Assembly (NCBI RefSeq): GCF_040939455.1
Contig: NC_134136.1
Span: 101,172,014-101,236,013 of the forward strand
DNA from: Microcebus murinus
Taxonomy: Eukaryota > Chordata > Mammalia > Primates > Cheirogaleidae
Direction of reading: 5' to 3'
Length of the DNA: 64,000 nt
Positions 35,905 to 47,470 of this stretch are shown here, piece by piece. The position numbers and the translations under genes were made by a program. The notes below the pieces were generated by a model. The model was not told the DNA's origin. It saw only the letters and a list, made by a program, of their open reading frames with translations, and did no database searches. How positions within the stretch are numbered: position 1 is the stretch's first letter; every line of letters begins with the position of its first letter.

Positions 35905-36073
35905 GGGCATGGTGGCTCACGCCTGTAGTCCCAGCTACTCGGGAGGCTGAGGCAGGAGGATCCTTGAGCCGAGGAGTCTGAGGTTGCTGTGAGCTAGACT
36001 GACGCCACGGCACTCTAGCCCAGGTAACAGAGTGAGACTTTGTCTCAAAAAATATTAAAAATGTAAAAACTAA
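35905..36073 (+). mobile_element. Alu right-arm monomer (FRAM-like)
   Basis: Only one arm is present: 'gggcatggtggctcacgcct' passes directly into the right-arm text and ends with an A-rich tail. Exact 17-bp duplications AATAAATCCTCAGTGCT (35888-35904 and 36074-36090) prove that the monomer itself was the inserted unit. Confidence 0.92.
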
Positions 36074-36090
36074 AATAAATCCTCAGTGCT

Positions 36091-37024
36091 TCTGCTATTC
36101 CATAGAACTTCTGGTTCTAGGAAAACTGTGTTAAAGATGAGACCAATTAACTTCTGTGTTGTTTCAGGAAAATCCAAATCTATGGAATGGGAGATAGATT
36201 TAATGAGTTATTGTATATATCTACAATGTTCCTTTCTCTTAAAATAGCCAACATAAATTTGCTTTCTAATATATATTTATTTTTACTTTTTTTCTAATAT
36301 AATTTTTTTCTTCTTTTTCCTTTTTTCCCCTGGAACCCACTTAATTGGCAGAATTAGTTCCTTTATTTTTCCAGCCATCAGGTCATATTCTGTGAGCAAG
36401 TTAAACACATAATCATTAGGCTAGCACTGTGAATGAGGTGAAATATTTCTTCCAGAAGGCAGATTTTAATTATGATTCTATTTAAAGGATATCAGTAACA
36501 TGGTAAAACTTATACTCACTATTCTTCTCTAAAATAATAGAAGCTTTTAAGAGTTTTTTTTGCTTAAATCTGTTATTTATTTCCCTTGAAATACTGATAA
36601 CCCTTACCAAAATACTCATCTTATTTTATTGAAAGTGACTATTAATATTTAATCTCCAGTAGATGAGTTGCTATGATTATGACTAAATTTTGTTATTTAA
36701 AATTCATAACTTCCACTCACCAGGCATACATGAACAAGCAGTGCCATATGAATTCTCCAAGATAGGTTTATCAAGTACTGAATCAAAGCCTTCCCTCCTC
36801 CTTCTAAATTAACTCAATTTAACACTATCAGACATCTAAAACACTAGATTTCAGCTAAAAGCTACGATGTCAGTTTCTCTGTGAATGATCATTTGCATGC
36901 TGTACTATTGAAAGCAGTACCTATGGCACTGAAAGCAACACTATCTTCAAATTTGCCCACGCTTTATTAATAGAGATTTTTTACCACAAATTAACAGCAA
37001 TTTTGATAATAGTAAATTGTAATA
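36091..37024. other. Unassigned sequence
   Basis: Pyrimidine-rich near 36280-36330. Nothing recognised. Confidence 0.4.
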
Positions 37025-37170
37025 GACCCAGAAACTCTTCTGAGCACACTTTATTTCATTTCCCCACAGTGCTGTGAGTAGGTAATATCATTATCGCCAA
37101 TATACAGACAAGGAATCCAAGACTCTAAATAAATTGCTCAAGATCACCCAGGTGATGATGGAGGGGTATA
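37025..37170 (-). mobile_element. MIR SINE fragment
   Basis: The complement of a MIR core: 'atattacagacaaggaatcc'-like text (37098-37120 region) followed by 'aaattgctcaagatcaccca'. The copy is diverged. Confidence 0.55.
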
Positions 37171-37252
37171 TCAAATCCTTCCTTCTATGTACAAGCTTCT
37201 ATGTACATTACAAGCAACACACAATGAGATAAATAAGAGAGAAGGCTAAATA

Positions 37253-37362
37253 TAGGGTGATCAACAGTCCCGGTTTCTTCATGACTGAGCAGTTTCATGG
37301 GATATGTAACTTTTATCCCTAAAACCAGTTACTGAACAAACTGGGGTAAATTAGTTACCCTA
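37253..37362. mobile_element. Small palindromic MITE
   Basis: A 110-bp unit starts TAGGGTGATCAACAGTCCCG and ends with its imperfect inverse (CTGGGGTAAATTAGTTACCCTA). The arms pair over about 24 bp. This suits a very short non-autonomous DNA transposon. I see no convincing target duplication, so the superfamily is unassigned. Confidence 0.55.
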
Positions 37363-37472
37363 GAATAAACTAATAAATGTAAAACAGTCAAAACAATGCT
37401 TGGCCATAGTACATATTATGTTTTATTGATTAATAATCAATAATCAGATTTGCTGGACAGCAAATCTCAAAA

Positions 37473-37786
37473 TTTTTTTGTTTTTTAGTTTTTGAGACAG
37501 AGTCTCACTGTCTTGCCTGGGCTAGAGTGGTGTGGCATCAGCCTCGCTCACAGCAACCTCAAACTCCGGGGCTCAAGTGATCCTCTTGCCTCGGCTTCCC
37601 GGGGAGCTGAGACTACAGGCACATGCCACCATGCCCAGCTAATTTTGTTTCTATTTTTAGTTGTTTGGCTAATTTCTTTCCATTTTTAGTAGAGGCGGGG
37701 TCTCACTCTTGCTCAGGCTGGTCTCAGAACTCCTGAGCTCAAGCAATCCTCCCGCCTCAGCCTCCCAGAGTGCTAAGATTACAGGC
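37473..37786 (-). mobile_element. Alu SINE, 5' truncated
   Basis: Minus-strand Alu with both arms and linker, lacking the last ~20 bp of the 5' start. Imperfect flanking repeats AAATCTCAAAATTTTT (37462-37477) and AAATGTCAAAAATTTT (37787-37802) overlap the T tract. Confidence 0.9.
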
Positions 37787-37802
37787 AAATGTCAAAAATT
37801 TT

Positions 37803-38344
37803 AAAGCAGCATTTTTTTTCTTTTAGCTCATGTTACTGTGGGTCAGTGATTTGGGTTGAGCTCAGCTGGACAGTTCTGCTGGTTTTGGCAGGGCTTACTT
37901 ATGTGACTGAAGTTAGCTGCCCTCATTCACATATCTAGTGGTAGGTTCTGGCTGTTGGCTGGCACTGGCTATTGCCTGGGATACAGGGGTGACAGAATAT
38001 ACATTCAGCAAGCTAGCCTGAGCCAATTCATATGACACCAGTCTCAGGATTCCCCAGAACAGTAAAAGTGTACTCTCAATAATCTCATATTCCCGTAGTC
38101 AATTCATTTTCTTACTCCCTAAAAATCATCTCACTATGCCTTTTCGCTCTTGTTCTACCTCTCAAGTGGTGACCTTGTTACTAATGTACCTGAGAAAAAT
38201 GGAAGTGATCAGAATAAAATCTTCTCATTCTTCTTCTATCAAACTTCTCACTATAATGGGTCATCATATTAGTAGAATGGATGGGCAGTCTATAAATCTA
38301 GTGCCAACCACTTCTTATATTGAATGCACTCACTCTTCCCTATG
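37803..38344. other. Unassigned sequence
   Basis: No repeat or gene recognised. Confidence 0.4.
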
Positions 38345-39690
38345 AAAAAAGTTTGCTCTAGATATAGATTGGGAAATTCAACATTATTAAGGTGGTGATT
38401 CATCTTAAATTTATCTACAGATTCAATACAATAATTATCAAAATCTTAGCAGGATTTTTGGGTAGAAATTGATGAGATAATACAAAGATCTAGAATAGGC
38501 TAAACAATCTTAAAAAAGAAGAACAAATTTGGAAGACTTACAATGCCCATTTTAAAATTTATTATAAATCCACAATAATTGAGGAAATGTATTACTGACA
38601 TAAGGACAAGCATATAGACCAGTGGAACAGAATTAAAATCTAGAAATAAATCTTTATTTATGTTCATAAATTGTGAACAATTGATTATTGACCAAAGTGC
38701 CAAAGTGATTCAATTGAGAAAGGCCAATCTTTTCAACAAATAATTATAAGATAATTCAACATCCACATGTGAAAGATGAATTTTGACTCTAACCTTATAT
38801 CACACCAAAAATTAACTCAAAATGGATTTTAGATCTAAATATAAAAGCCGAAATTATAAAACTTCTAGATGAGAACACAGGAAAAAAATCTTTGTGAACA
38901 TGAGTTAGGCCAAGAGTTCTTAGATAAGACACTAAAAGCAAAATCCATAAAATAAACAGTGATAAATTGGACATAATCTTAAAAACTTTTGGGCTTCAAT
39001 CGCACTATTAAGAAAACTCAAAGTTTTGGGAAATGTGTAGAAACTAGAACCCTGACACATTGCCATCAGAAATATTATATAAAATGGTGCAGCCACTTGG
39101 GAAACAGTTTGAAACTTCTTAAAATGTTAATGTTAAACTTACCATTTAATCGAACAATTCCACTCCTAGGTATCCACCAAACAGAGGTGAACACTTATGT
39201 CCTCACAAAGACTTGCACACAAATGACCATAGCAACATTATTCATAATAGCTGCAAGCTGGAAACAATTCAAACATCCATATTGATTGGTAAATGGATAA
39301 ACAAAATGTGACACTTCATACAATGGGACACTATCAGTCAAAAGTCACAGACCATTGATACATATTACAACATGGAAGAATTTCAAAAATATAGTGCCAA
39401 CTAAAAGAAGCCAGATTCAAAAGACCATATATCATGTCAACCCATCATCACAAGAAATGACCATAAAAGGTAAATATATAGAGACAGAAAGCAGATTAAT
39501 GATTGTCTGGGACTAGAGCTGGGAATGGGATTTGACTACAAATGAACATGAGGGATTTTGCAGGGAGGAGGATGATGTAAATACCCTATAACTGGATTGT
39601 GGTGATGGTTGCACAAGTCCATAAAATTACTAAAAGTCATTGAATTGCACACTTACAATGAGTGAATTTTGTGTAATGTAAATTATGTTA
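38345..39690 (+). mobile_element. Old L1M ORF2 and 3' UTR, internally deleted
   Basis: Collinear with the end of L1 ORF2: 'atctacagattcaatacaat', 'accagtggaacagaattaaa', 'aaacttctagatgagaacac', 'tataaaatggtgcagccact' and 'attcataatagctgcaagct'. The 3' UTR follows ('attgtggtgatggttgcaca'). Around 39010-39040 the text jumps forward, so an internal segment of ORF2 is missing. Residual translation near 38989-39285 shows the IPLLGIH motif near the ORF2 end. Inactive. Confidence 0.75.
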
Positions 39691-40075
39691 ATGAAAATTT
39701 TTATCAAGAAAAAAGTAGGAGATATTTTGACTTTGATTAGTCGGCTATAAAGAACTCAAGAGTAGCCAGGGGAAAAAAGGAGAGGAGGAGGGAGAGATTC
39801 TAGGATGATGATAAGATTCTGAGGTCAAAAAATAAAATATGGTCAGTGAAAAATTCCCAGTGCAAAAAATAACCAAATAATTTTGAGAATGTTTAAAAGA
39901 CGTTCAATTTTTAAGTTTGCTACTATAGTACGAAAATATAGATAATGCAACATCAGCTATTCTCTTTCTTACATCAATATATCCTTTATTTCTATAACAA
40001 GGTACTTCTTTCTTTTTTCTCTCATGGATAATAAATATCTCACTGTGTACTGGAAGTAATACCATTGTGACATAC
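39691..40075. other. Unassigned AT-rich sequence
   Basis: Nothing recognised. Confidence 0.4.
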
Positions 40076-40426
40076 TGCTGTGGTCAGAATGTTTGTGTGC
40101 CCCTAAAATGCGTATGTTGAAACCTAATCTCCAATGTGATAGTTTTAAGAGGTGGGGCCTTTGGGAAGTGATTAAGTCGTGAGAGTGGACCTTTCATGAA
40201 TGGGACTGGTGTTTTTATAAAAGAGATTCTAGAGAGATAACTGGCCCTTTCTCTTTGGAAGAATGCAGGCAGAAAGTCCTGTCTTTAAGAAATGGTCCCT
40301 CGCCAGATGCCAAATCTGCCAGTGCCTTGATCTTGGACTTCTCAGCCTCTAAAACTGAAAAATAAATTTCGTTTAGAAGCTACCCAATCTATGGCATTTT
40401 TTTATAGCAATCTGAACAAACTAAGG
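40076..40426 (+). repeat. MaLR LTR (MST/MLT type)
   Basis: Good match to a MaLR LTR: 'aaaatgcgtatgttgaaacc', 'aagaggtggggcctttggga', 'gccttgatcttggacttctc', an AATAAA signal at about 40361 and the end 'gcaatctgaacaaactaagg'. Near-matching 5-bp flanks CATAC (40071-40075) and TATAC (40427-40431) fit the 5-bp duplication of ERVL-MaLR elements. No internal sequence, so it is solo. Confidence 0.8.
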
Positions 40427-40889
40427 TATACTTTGACAAAAGATTGCATACATTTAATCAAGTCTCTCTTCTTTAGAGGTAAAAATTTTGTACTCTGCCT
40501 TTGTGAAATTCAGATGATGGCTCCAATTTACCAACTGGAGTTTGGAAGAACCCCCATCCTATCACTTACTAGATTTTATGAAAAATTAGTTTATGACTTT
40601 TCTGTCATGTTCCTGAATACACGGGGACTAGTACAAATGTTACTACACCCTGGCTAGATAGGTCATGAGATCATTTGGCAGAAGCACTCATGGATTTTTT
40701 TTTTTCCTGAACCCATCACTGCTAGGCTATTTAAGTCTCTAATTTGCTCCAATTTGTGATCTTGCCTATCATACCTATAGACTGAATGGAAGCACATTGT
40801 GCATTCCCTAACATAACATCAGCAGAATATATAAAGGGATTCCCCACAAAGGGATAAATTTCTTGTTCCATAAATTGGCATAGTCACAA

Positions 40890-41075
40890 TGATATGGTTC
40901 CATAGACTTAAGATTCGTATAAATCTGTATTTAAATCTCAGCTCTATTATTGGTTTGCTGTATATATTTGAAAAGTACCTTAATCTTGTTGAATCTCATT
41001 TTACCCATATGCAAAAATGGAGAGAATTCCATTTAATCCATAGGGATCTGTATCTGCAAATAAAAATAATATTTC
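40890..41075 (+). mobile_element. MIR SINE
   Basis: MIR order: 'tatttaaatctcagctctat', 'accttaatcttgttgaatct' and 'acccatatgcaaaaatggag'. Diverged but recognisable. Confidence 0.6.
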
Positions 41076-41079
41076 TCTC

Positions 41080-42171
41080 GCTATCTTTCTCTCTTTATTT
41101 CTCGATCTTTCTCATCTATCTAGCTCTACCTATCTATTGAATCTTACTAGCTGAAAATAATTTAATAAGTGATTTTAATAAATTCAAAATACAAATATTT
41201 CCACTGGATGTTGCAGTTAACATAGAGATTCCTCATATGAAGTGTCACTACCAGGTAATAAGATACATTTCACATAATAAAACAGATTTCTATATGTAGT
41301 TGGAGAATCAACCTTATCATTTTAGGGACATGATTTGTATAACATGAAGAGGTCATTTTACTACTCTAAGTCCTACTGGAGAACTATAAAGTAATTCTAA
41401 TGTATTTTTTATAGTCTCAATATTCAGAAAATATTGATTACTACCCAATAGCTCACTCTCTTGTATTAGACTGAACATTTCAGAAGCAGATCCTGAGGAA
41501 AAGACTCACATAAAAGTGATTTTCTACAAAGTATTGCTGGGATAATTGTTAGGAGAGTAAGAAAACGGGGCCAGTATGCAGAGGGGCTTAAGCAAGGGTG
41601 CAATATCAAGCAAAACCCCATGGAGGATGACTTTGGCTAAATCCCTGAGAGGAACTTTAGAGATAATGATAATCACACTTAATTGATTGCCACCATGGGA
41701 GTATTTATACTCCCTATATCAGTCAGTTGTTGGTTAAACATCTCCTGGCAAGGAAGGAGGAAGAGGACTGTAAATTTCCAGGCACTTCTGGCTGTTCATG
41801 CATATTAGCAAAGCAGGTTGAGACAGCTTGAGAACAGTCCTCAAAACAAAAACATAGGTGCCATGGGGGAGAGTGAAAGTGTTTGGTGTACATAAAAATG
41901 GTGAGGGGTACAAAAATGATAAAATAATCCTAGGGGGTATGTCCAAAGCACTGAAAATATCTGCTACTACATCCCAATTTTTTGCTTAAAAATTCTGATT
42001 GGAGAGGAGCATAGCAGTAAATCAAGGGCTGAATGACAATTGGTCTATTATATTTATGGAAATATTGTCTTTTTTGCCTTTGATTGATCTAAGTTTGAAC
42101 ATGATACCCTTATCTGGTAAATGGAAAATTTACTTGAAGCCTCTGGGAACATTGTTTCTTACTGAAAAAGT
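41080..42171. other. Unassigned sequence
   Basis: 41440-41960 has LTR-like texture, but no borders or family could be assigned. Confidence 0.35.
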
Positions 42172-42609
42172 TTAATTTCTCTTCCCTTGTTTTCTGCTTT
42201 TGATGTTGCCACTTGACAGTATGGTGCTTGGATCTATTGTACTCATCAAAATACAATCAGTGAATGTTTGAAGGAATATGGGTACCAGAAGACACTGTGG
42301 AGCCACATAACCAACCCAGAAACTACCAATCTTAGGATAGTGAATGTTATTTTGACTTAAATTAGAAGTCTCCAATCTAGAATATGTGTATCCTTGGTTC
42401 AGGAAAAGACTTCCCAACAATAGAAACACATGGATTGTACAAAAATCTTGATTTTCAGATCTTAAACTTCTGTAGTTTTTCTTGAAGTGGATATGACTAA
42501 GAAGGGCACACTTGTGATGGATGTACTGGTTCTTCTTTCCCTCCTCCTCTTTGACAACTCGCTTCAGCTCTTGTAAAAGACAGAATAGCTTTGCTCTATT
42601 CCTAAACAT
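42172..42609 (-). other. Longest open frame in the window, unrecognised
   Basis: A 145-codon minus-strand frame starts MFRNRAKLFCLLQELKRVVK; its first third is lysine- and glutamate-rich (VVKEEEGKKNQ). I recognise no domain. There is no nearby splice context, poly(A) or TATA element that convinces. It could be a chance frame or part of a retrocopy. The sequence following to 43394 shows nothing recognisable. Confidence 0.2.
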
Positions 42610-43394
42610 TGCTTCAGGTGGTCAAAACCTTAAGGACACCAAATAAACGGACAATTTGCTATAATCATATTGGTTTGGGGAAAGTGAATGAGCCTAATTA
42701 CTGGATAACAAATCATTTTGTGAGACAAATGGTTTCTACTTCATTGCTTTCCAAGAAATTGAAGGGGAATGTAATCAAGTTGTCAGCTAATAGATCATTA
42801 GAATAATATTTGATGGTGGATCATGAGGTTATTTTTGCATACAACTAAGAAGGAGTCCAAAGAATTGAATGGCTAAAACCAAAATGTCTATTTCTATACT
42901 TCTTTTTGTGAACAAGGTTGTCAACACTCTATTATAAAATTTTAAAACTAGGAAAAAAGCTATTTCCAACCCGTCTCATTCTAGCAATAGTAATATCCAT
43001 TTAGAAATACATAAATATATAATGTATAAATAGACAATACAAAAATATACAAAGGAAAAGAAAAACAACATCCATCTCATTAAGAGGCAAAATTTCAAAA
43101 CTTTTTTCAAGTTTAATAATTATTTGTCAAAATTCTGTCATATGTTCATATTCTTTTGATCCATTGTGTACTAATTCGTATCATGATGACAACTCTATTA
43201 TCAGTCTTCAGGAAGCAAATTTCATACCTAGAGCCCTCTATCATAGCAAATTAAAAAACAATACTTCAAAATATACACATATTAGTCATTGGAATATTAT
43301 ATCAATAGAGTAATTATAAGGAGAAAGTATATCACATTATGACAAATTTGGTGGGAGACATGAAATGGAAATGCTAATTAAAATTTAATAAAAA

Positions 43395-43493
43395 GTTGCT
43401 GTGAGCTAGGCTGATGCCACGGCACTCTAGCCTGGGCAACAGAGTGAGACTCTGTCTCAAAAAAATAAAATAAAAATAAATAAATAAATAAAA
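43395..43493 (+). mobile_element. 5'-truncated Alu fragment with (AAAT)n tail
   Basis: Starts at GTTGCTGTGAGCTAGGCTGA in the right arm and ends in a tail that has become an AAAT microsatellite. Confidence 0.9.
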
Positions 43494-44261
43494 GGATGGA
43501 TATAACATTTACAACTATTCAGAGTGAGGATATCTATTTATGTTTAAGCAGGTGATAATGGATATCAGATAATATGTTATTTATATTTCATTAAAAATTC
43601 TTAAGAAGTGATATGGCAATTTAACTTTAAAATGTCACTCTTACACTATAGTTTCCTTTGAAATTATTTTAATATTGCAATTTGGACATTATAACCTAAA
43701 AAGAAATGTGAGCAGAAGTATAGAATTTTACAAAATAATTTTCTGAAGTATAGAGCAAAGGTATTTGAAAAGCAATGATTTAAAACACAGCTATTCTGGA
43801 ATTTTCATATTTGTTAATGAAAGACTCTGCCACTGATTCATGGAGCTTTACTCTTTAGTGCCTTTTAAGTTTACATCAAGTATTTAATCTGTAAAGTATT
43901 TGGTCTTCTTTTATACAATCAGGTTATAAAAGATGCCAGTGGTCAATTTTGGTAAACTTGTAGGGTAGCTCATATTGCCAAAAAATGCTATTGAGATTTC
44001 AAATTAATACCAATCATGTTTCCTATTATTATTACAGTAATTTTAAAATTTGTGTAGCAATAAGTATGTAAGGCTGTTTCACTTTTCTTACTATGTGTGT
44101 TTTTAAAATTATAGTTGTCTGATTTTACCATTTTATAATTACTCTTTCATTAGTAATTTTATGTTTTTTAAACTATATTTTCTTTCTATATGCTTTTAGT
44201 ACTATAAAATATGCATTTTTATCTCATGATAACTCTTCATTTTAAATCCTAGATTATTAGA
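43494..44261. other. Unassigned AT-rich sequence
   Basis: Nothing recognised. Confidence 0.4.
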
Positions 44262-45599
44262 GAATGATGTCAACAAGACCATAAAGTAAGAGATAATAGG
44301 CTTCATTCTCTTCTCCGCCCCAACACACAAAAAACCCAAATACAAATAGCTATTCACAAACCAAAATAGCCCAGAGACAGCTAAAGGGCCCATTGAAAAA
44401 TCTACAGCAACACAGTGGAGCAAAAGTGAAGAATATCCACATAGAAAGGATAACTGATGAGATTAATTTACCTGAGACACCAAAAGATGTCTAAGAGCAA
44501 AAGAAAGGTAGAGGCTATAGCTATCAGCTATGTGGCAGGAAGCACTATGGTCTCCAGTGGCCTGTTCCAGAATACACTGTCATCTCTTGCACTGAGGTAA
44601 CTAATAACCATTTTCACCAAGGAATCCCAGAGAGGGAGACACAGCTACACATTCTGTGCCTCCTCACAAAAAAATGGTTGCTTTTGAGCCACTTTGGGAA
44701 GGAAGCCACCACTTCTCCCACCTCTAGGTGTTCCTTGGTCCAGAAGTCATGGCTGACCCAGGAGACATAGCTATTCCACAGTCCTCACACTCTAGACCCA
44801 ACCTCTGTGGCTGCACTGGGCCCTCCCATGTCTTAGATAATGGAGACATTAACAAAGCAAGCTAATCTTCACCCTGGGCCCCAGAGTGCATGCTCATGAT
44901 CTGGACAACAGCTCAGCTGCCATGGAGAGCTAGGCCCTGTTCCAACACCAAAGTTAGGCCAACACCAGAGACACTGTGATTCCATGCACACCTGTGTTCC
45001 CATTCTTAGCTCCTCTAGTTGCTTCACAAGAATTCATGCCTTGCATTCCTTTACCAACATAGCAGCAGGGGTGTCTGCACCACTGGTGTCAGTGCCATTA
45101 ACGCCTCAGATCCCAGAGATATAGTTGCTCCATGTCTGTCATGCTTCAGGCCTCAGCTCCATTGGCTGCTTCATGGCTACCACTCATCAGACACTGGTGC
45201 CACTGCCACTGCAAGTGAGCCCACGAGTCTGATCTAGTGGCAAGAGGAATCCCCTCAGCCACAAATTCCACAGTGGGAGAAAAAGAGATTAAGTTAACTT
45301 AAGTAATCATTGCCACTGAACACTCCAACAACCCTTGCCTCCACTGCGGACATCCACAGTATTGGCCACTGAGGATCCCTGCAGTCTTCAACAATACTGA
45401 CCACATCTGGCAGAGCTGACAAAGCTACACAGAGACTACACACTGGCACCTTCACTGGTGCCAGAATGGCTAAACCCCACCCAAAAAGTGCCCTCACACA
45501 CCCCTATATGGGAAGGTCTTTCCATAACGAAACCAGCTTGTCAAGTGTGAAAAAGGTGCTTGCTCCATCAAATGTGCAGACATCAGTGTAAGACAATAA

Positions 45600-46530
45600 G
45601 AAGCATGAAAGAACAAGGAGATATAACACTGCCAAAAGAACATAAAAATTTCCTAGTATCTGACCCCCCAAAAACTGGAGATATACAAAATTCCTGACAA
45701 AGAATTAAAAATAATTGTTTTAAGGAAGATCAGCAAATTTCAAGAAAGTATAGAGCAGGGGTCCTCAAACTTTTTAAACAGGGGGCCAGTTCACTGTCCC
45801 TCAGACCATTGGAGAGTGTACACTGTGGGCCCGGGGACGAGTTGGCTGCTAAGCAGGACAGGCAGCAGTGGCAAAAACACCCAGAGGGCCGGATAAATGT
45901 GCTAGGTGGCCCGCATGTTGCCCGCGGGCCGTAGTTTGAGGATGCCTGGTATAGAGAAACAATTAAATATATCAGGAAAATAATAGGTGACCAAAACAAA
46001 AATTTAACAGAGATTGAAATTATAAAAAATAAACCAAACAAATTCTGGGGATAAAATTATATTGAATAAAATGAAAAATGCAATAGAGAACATCAGCAGC
46101 AGAATTGATCAAGCAGAGAGAAGAATCTGTGAAGTCCAAAACAGATTGTTTAAAAATATACAGTCAGAGGAGAAGAAAAGAAAAAATGAAATGAAAAGAC
46201 TAAAGAAGGCTTGTGGGATATACAGGATAGCATCAAAAAAGCAAATATTTGAGTTATAGGAGTTTAAGAAGAAGAGAGAAATAAAGAGAAAGCTTATATA
46301 AAGAAATAATAGCAGAAAACTCTTCAATATGAAGAAATATATAAATATCCAAGTATAGGAAGGTCATAGGTCCAATCAGATTCAATCCAAACAAGATTAA
46401 ACCAAAATAGATTATAATCAAACACTTAAATATCAAAGACAAAAAAGAATCTTGAAAGAAACAAGACAAAAGGAGCAAGTCGACATATAAGGGAGTTTCA
46501 ATGAGGCTAGCTTGTTGGAATTTTTTCCAT
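45600..46530 (+). pseudogene. L1 ORF1 remnant
   Basis: ORF1p is the RNA-binding coiled-coil protein of L1. The best open piece is 46062-46259 (starts MNKMKNAIENISSRIDQAER), with the heptad-like charged pattern of the coiled coil. The rest is broken by stops and the hAT insertion. Confidence 0.65.
45756..45948. mobile_element. hAT-type MITE, 193 bp
   Basis: The terminal inverted repeats are CAGGGGTCCTCAAACT at the left and the complement of CAGGCATCCTCAAACT at the right, matching at 14 of 16 positions. An exact 8-bp duplication GTATAGAG flanks it (45748-45755 and 45949-45956), the hallmark of hAT transposition. It is too short to encode a transposase and depended on one in trans. The interior is GC-rich ('gtggcccgcatgttgcccgc') in an AT-rich host. 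It sits inside L1 ORF1 sequence. Confidence 0.93.
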
Positions 46531-47134
46531 AATAGAATAATCTTGGCATTTAGTTGAGGTTACATAAAAATCATACTAATGGATGAATTTAGAGAGAATA
46601 GATATCTATATAAAATAGATAACTTTTATCAAAACACTCTAAATTTCAAAACTATGAACAAGATGGAAAAAGACACAAACAATGGATTAAATTAAGCTTC
46701 CACATTTTCCTCAATAATATACATTGCTAATTTCTACCTTCTGTCATGGCCACTGAAACACAAAGCAACATCCATGATTTCAGGTAAGCTTATACTGGGG
46801 CCAATCTTATTACAGCTTAGCTAAAAAAACAAAACAAAACAACCCAAGGAATCCATAGAAGCATTTCTGAAAGTATAAAATGTAAGCTGTTGAAGCTGTT
46901 GACTCCAGCCATGATAACTTCATGCCAGAGTAAAATAAAATTTTGCAAGACCTTTATCTTCTTTGAATATAACACTCTCAGCTTTTGAATATAGTGCTGA
47001 AAAGTCTCTGATTTTTTCATTCTGTTAATATTTTGGTTATCTTCTGCTCTCATTTTTAAAGCTCTTTTCTGTTAAATACAAGGTAAATTTTTTTCTTGTA
47101 TTTATTAAGTAATAATTTATCGAGAAAATTTGAC
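46531..47134. other. Unassigned sequence
   Basis: Possibly the decayed 3' continuation of the L1M/HAL1; no motif confirms it. Confidence 0.35.
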
Positions 47135-47470
47135 TGTCACATGTAGTTCTAAGAAATAATATAGAAAGAGCCTGTGCACCCTTCACTCAGTTCCCCCAAT
47201 GGCAACATCTTGCAAAGCTACCATACATATCACAACCAAAAAATTGACATTGACATAGTACGCTGATCTTGGTCAGATTTCCCTAGTTTTACTTGTTCTT
47301 CTCTGTGTGTGTATGCGCGCGCGCACATCCTTTCTCTTTTTTCTACTTCAGATTTAATTAAATACTCTACATCAAGTATATGAGTATTTTATCTTAATTA
47401 CAGAATCACAATTTGTTTAATAGTTTTGCTGTGGATGTGATGTACTCTATGGCCCAGTCTGGTTTGTAAC
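47135..47470 (-). repeat. Old L1M 3' UTR-like fragment
   Basis: 'tgcacccttcactcagttcc' and 'caacatcttgcaaagctacc' resemble the sequence at 57070-57200, which belongs to a minus-strand L1M. A GT/GC alternating run, GTGTGTGTATGCGCGCGCGC, lies at about 47303-47323. Confidence 0.45.

Larger units (their letters stand above)
44262..46530 (+). mobile_element. L1M/HAL1-type 5' UTR and ORF1
   Basis: An old mammalian L1 5' half. The untranslated part (44262-45590) is GC-richer than its surroundings and starts near 'caagaccataaagtaagaga'. It is followed by ORF1-like sequence to about 46530 ('gacaaagaattaaaaataat', 'agaattgatcaagcagagag', 'caatccaaacaagattaaac'). No ORF2 follows, which suits a half-L1 (HAL1) or a truncated L1M. 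A hAT element interrupts it at 45756-45948. Confidence 0.7.
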
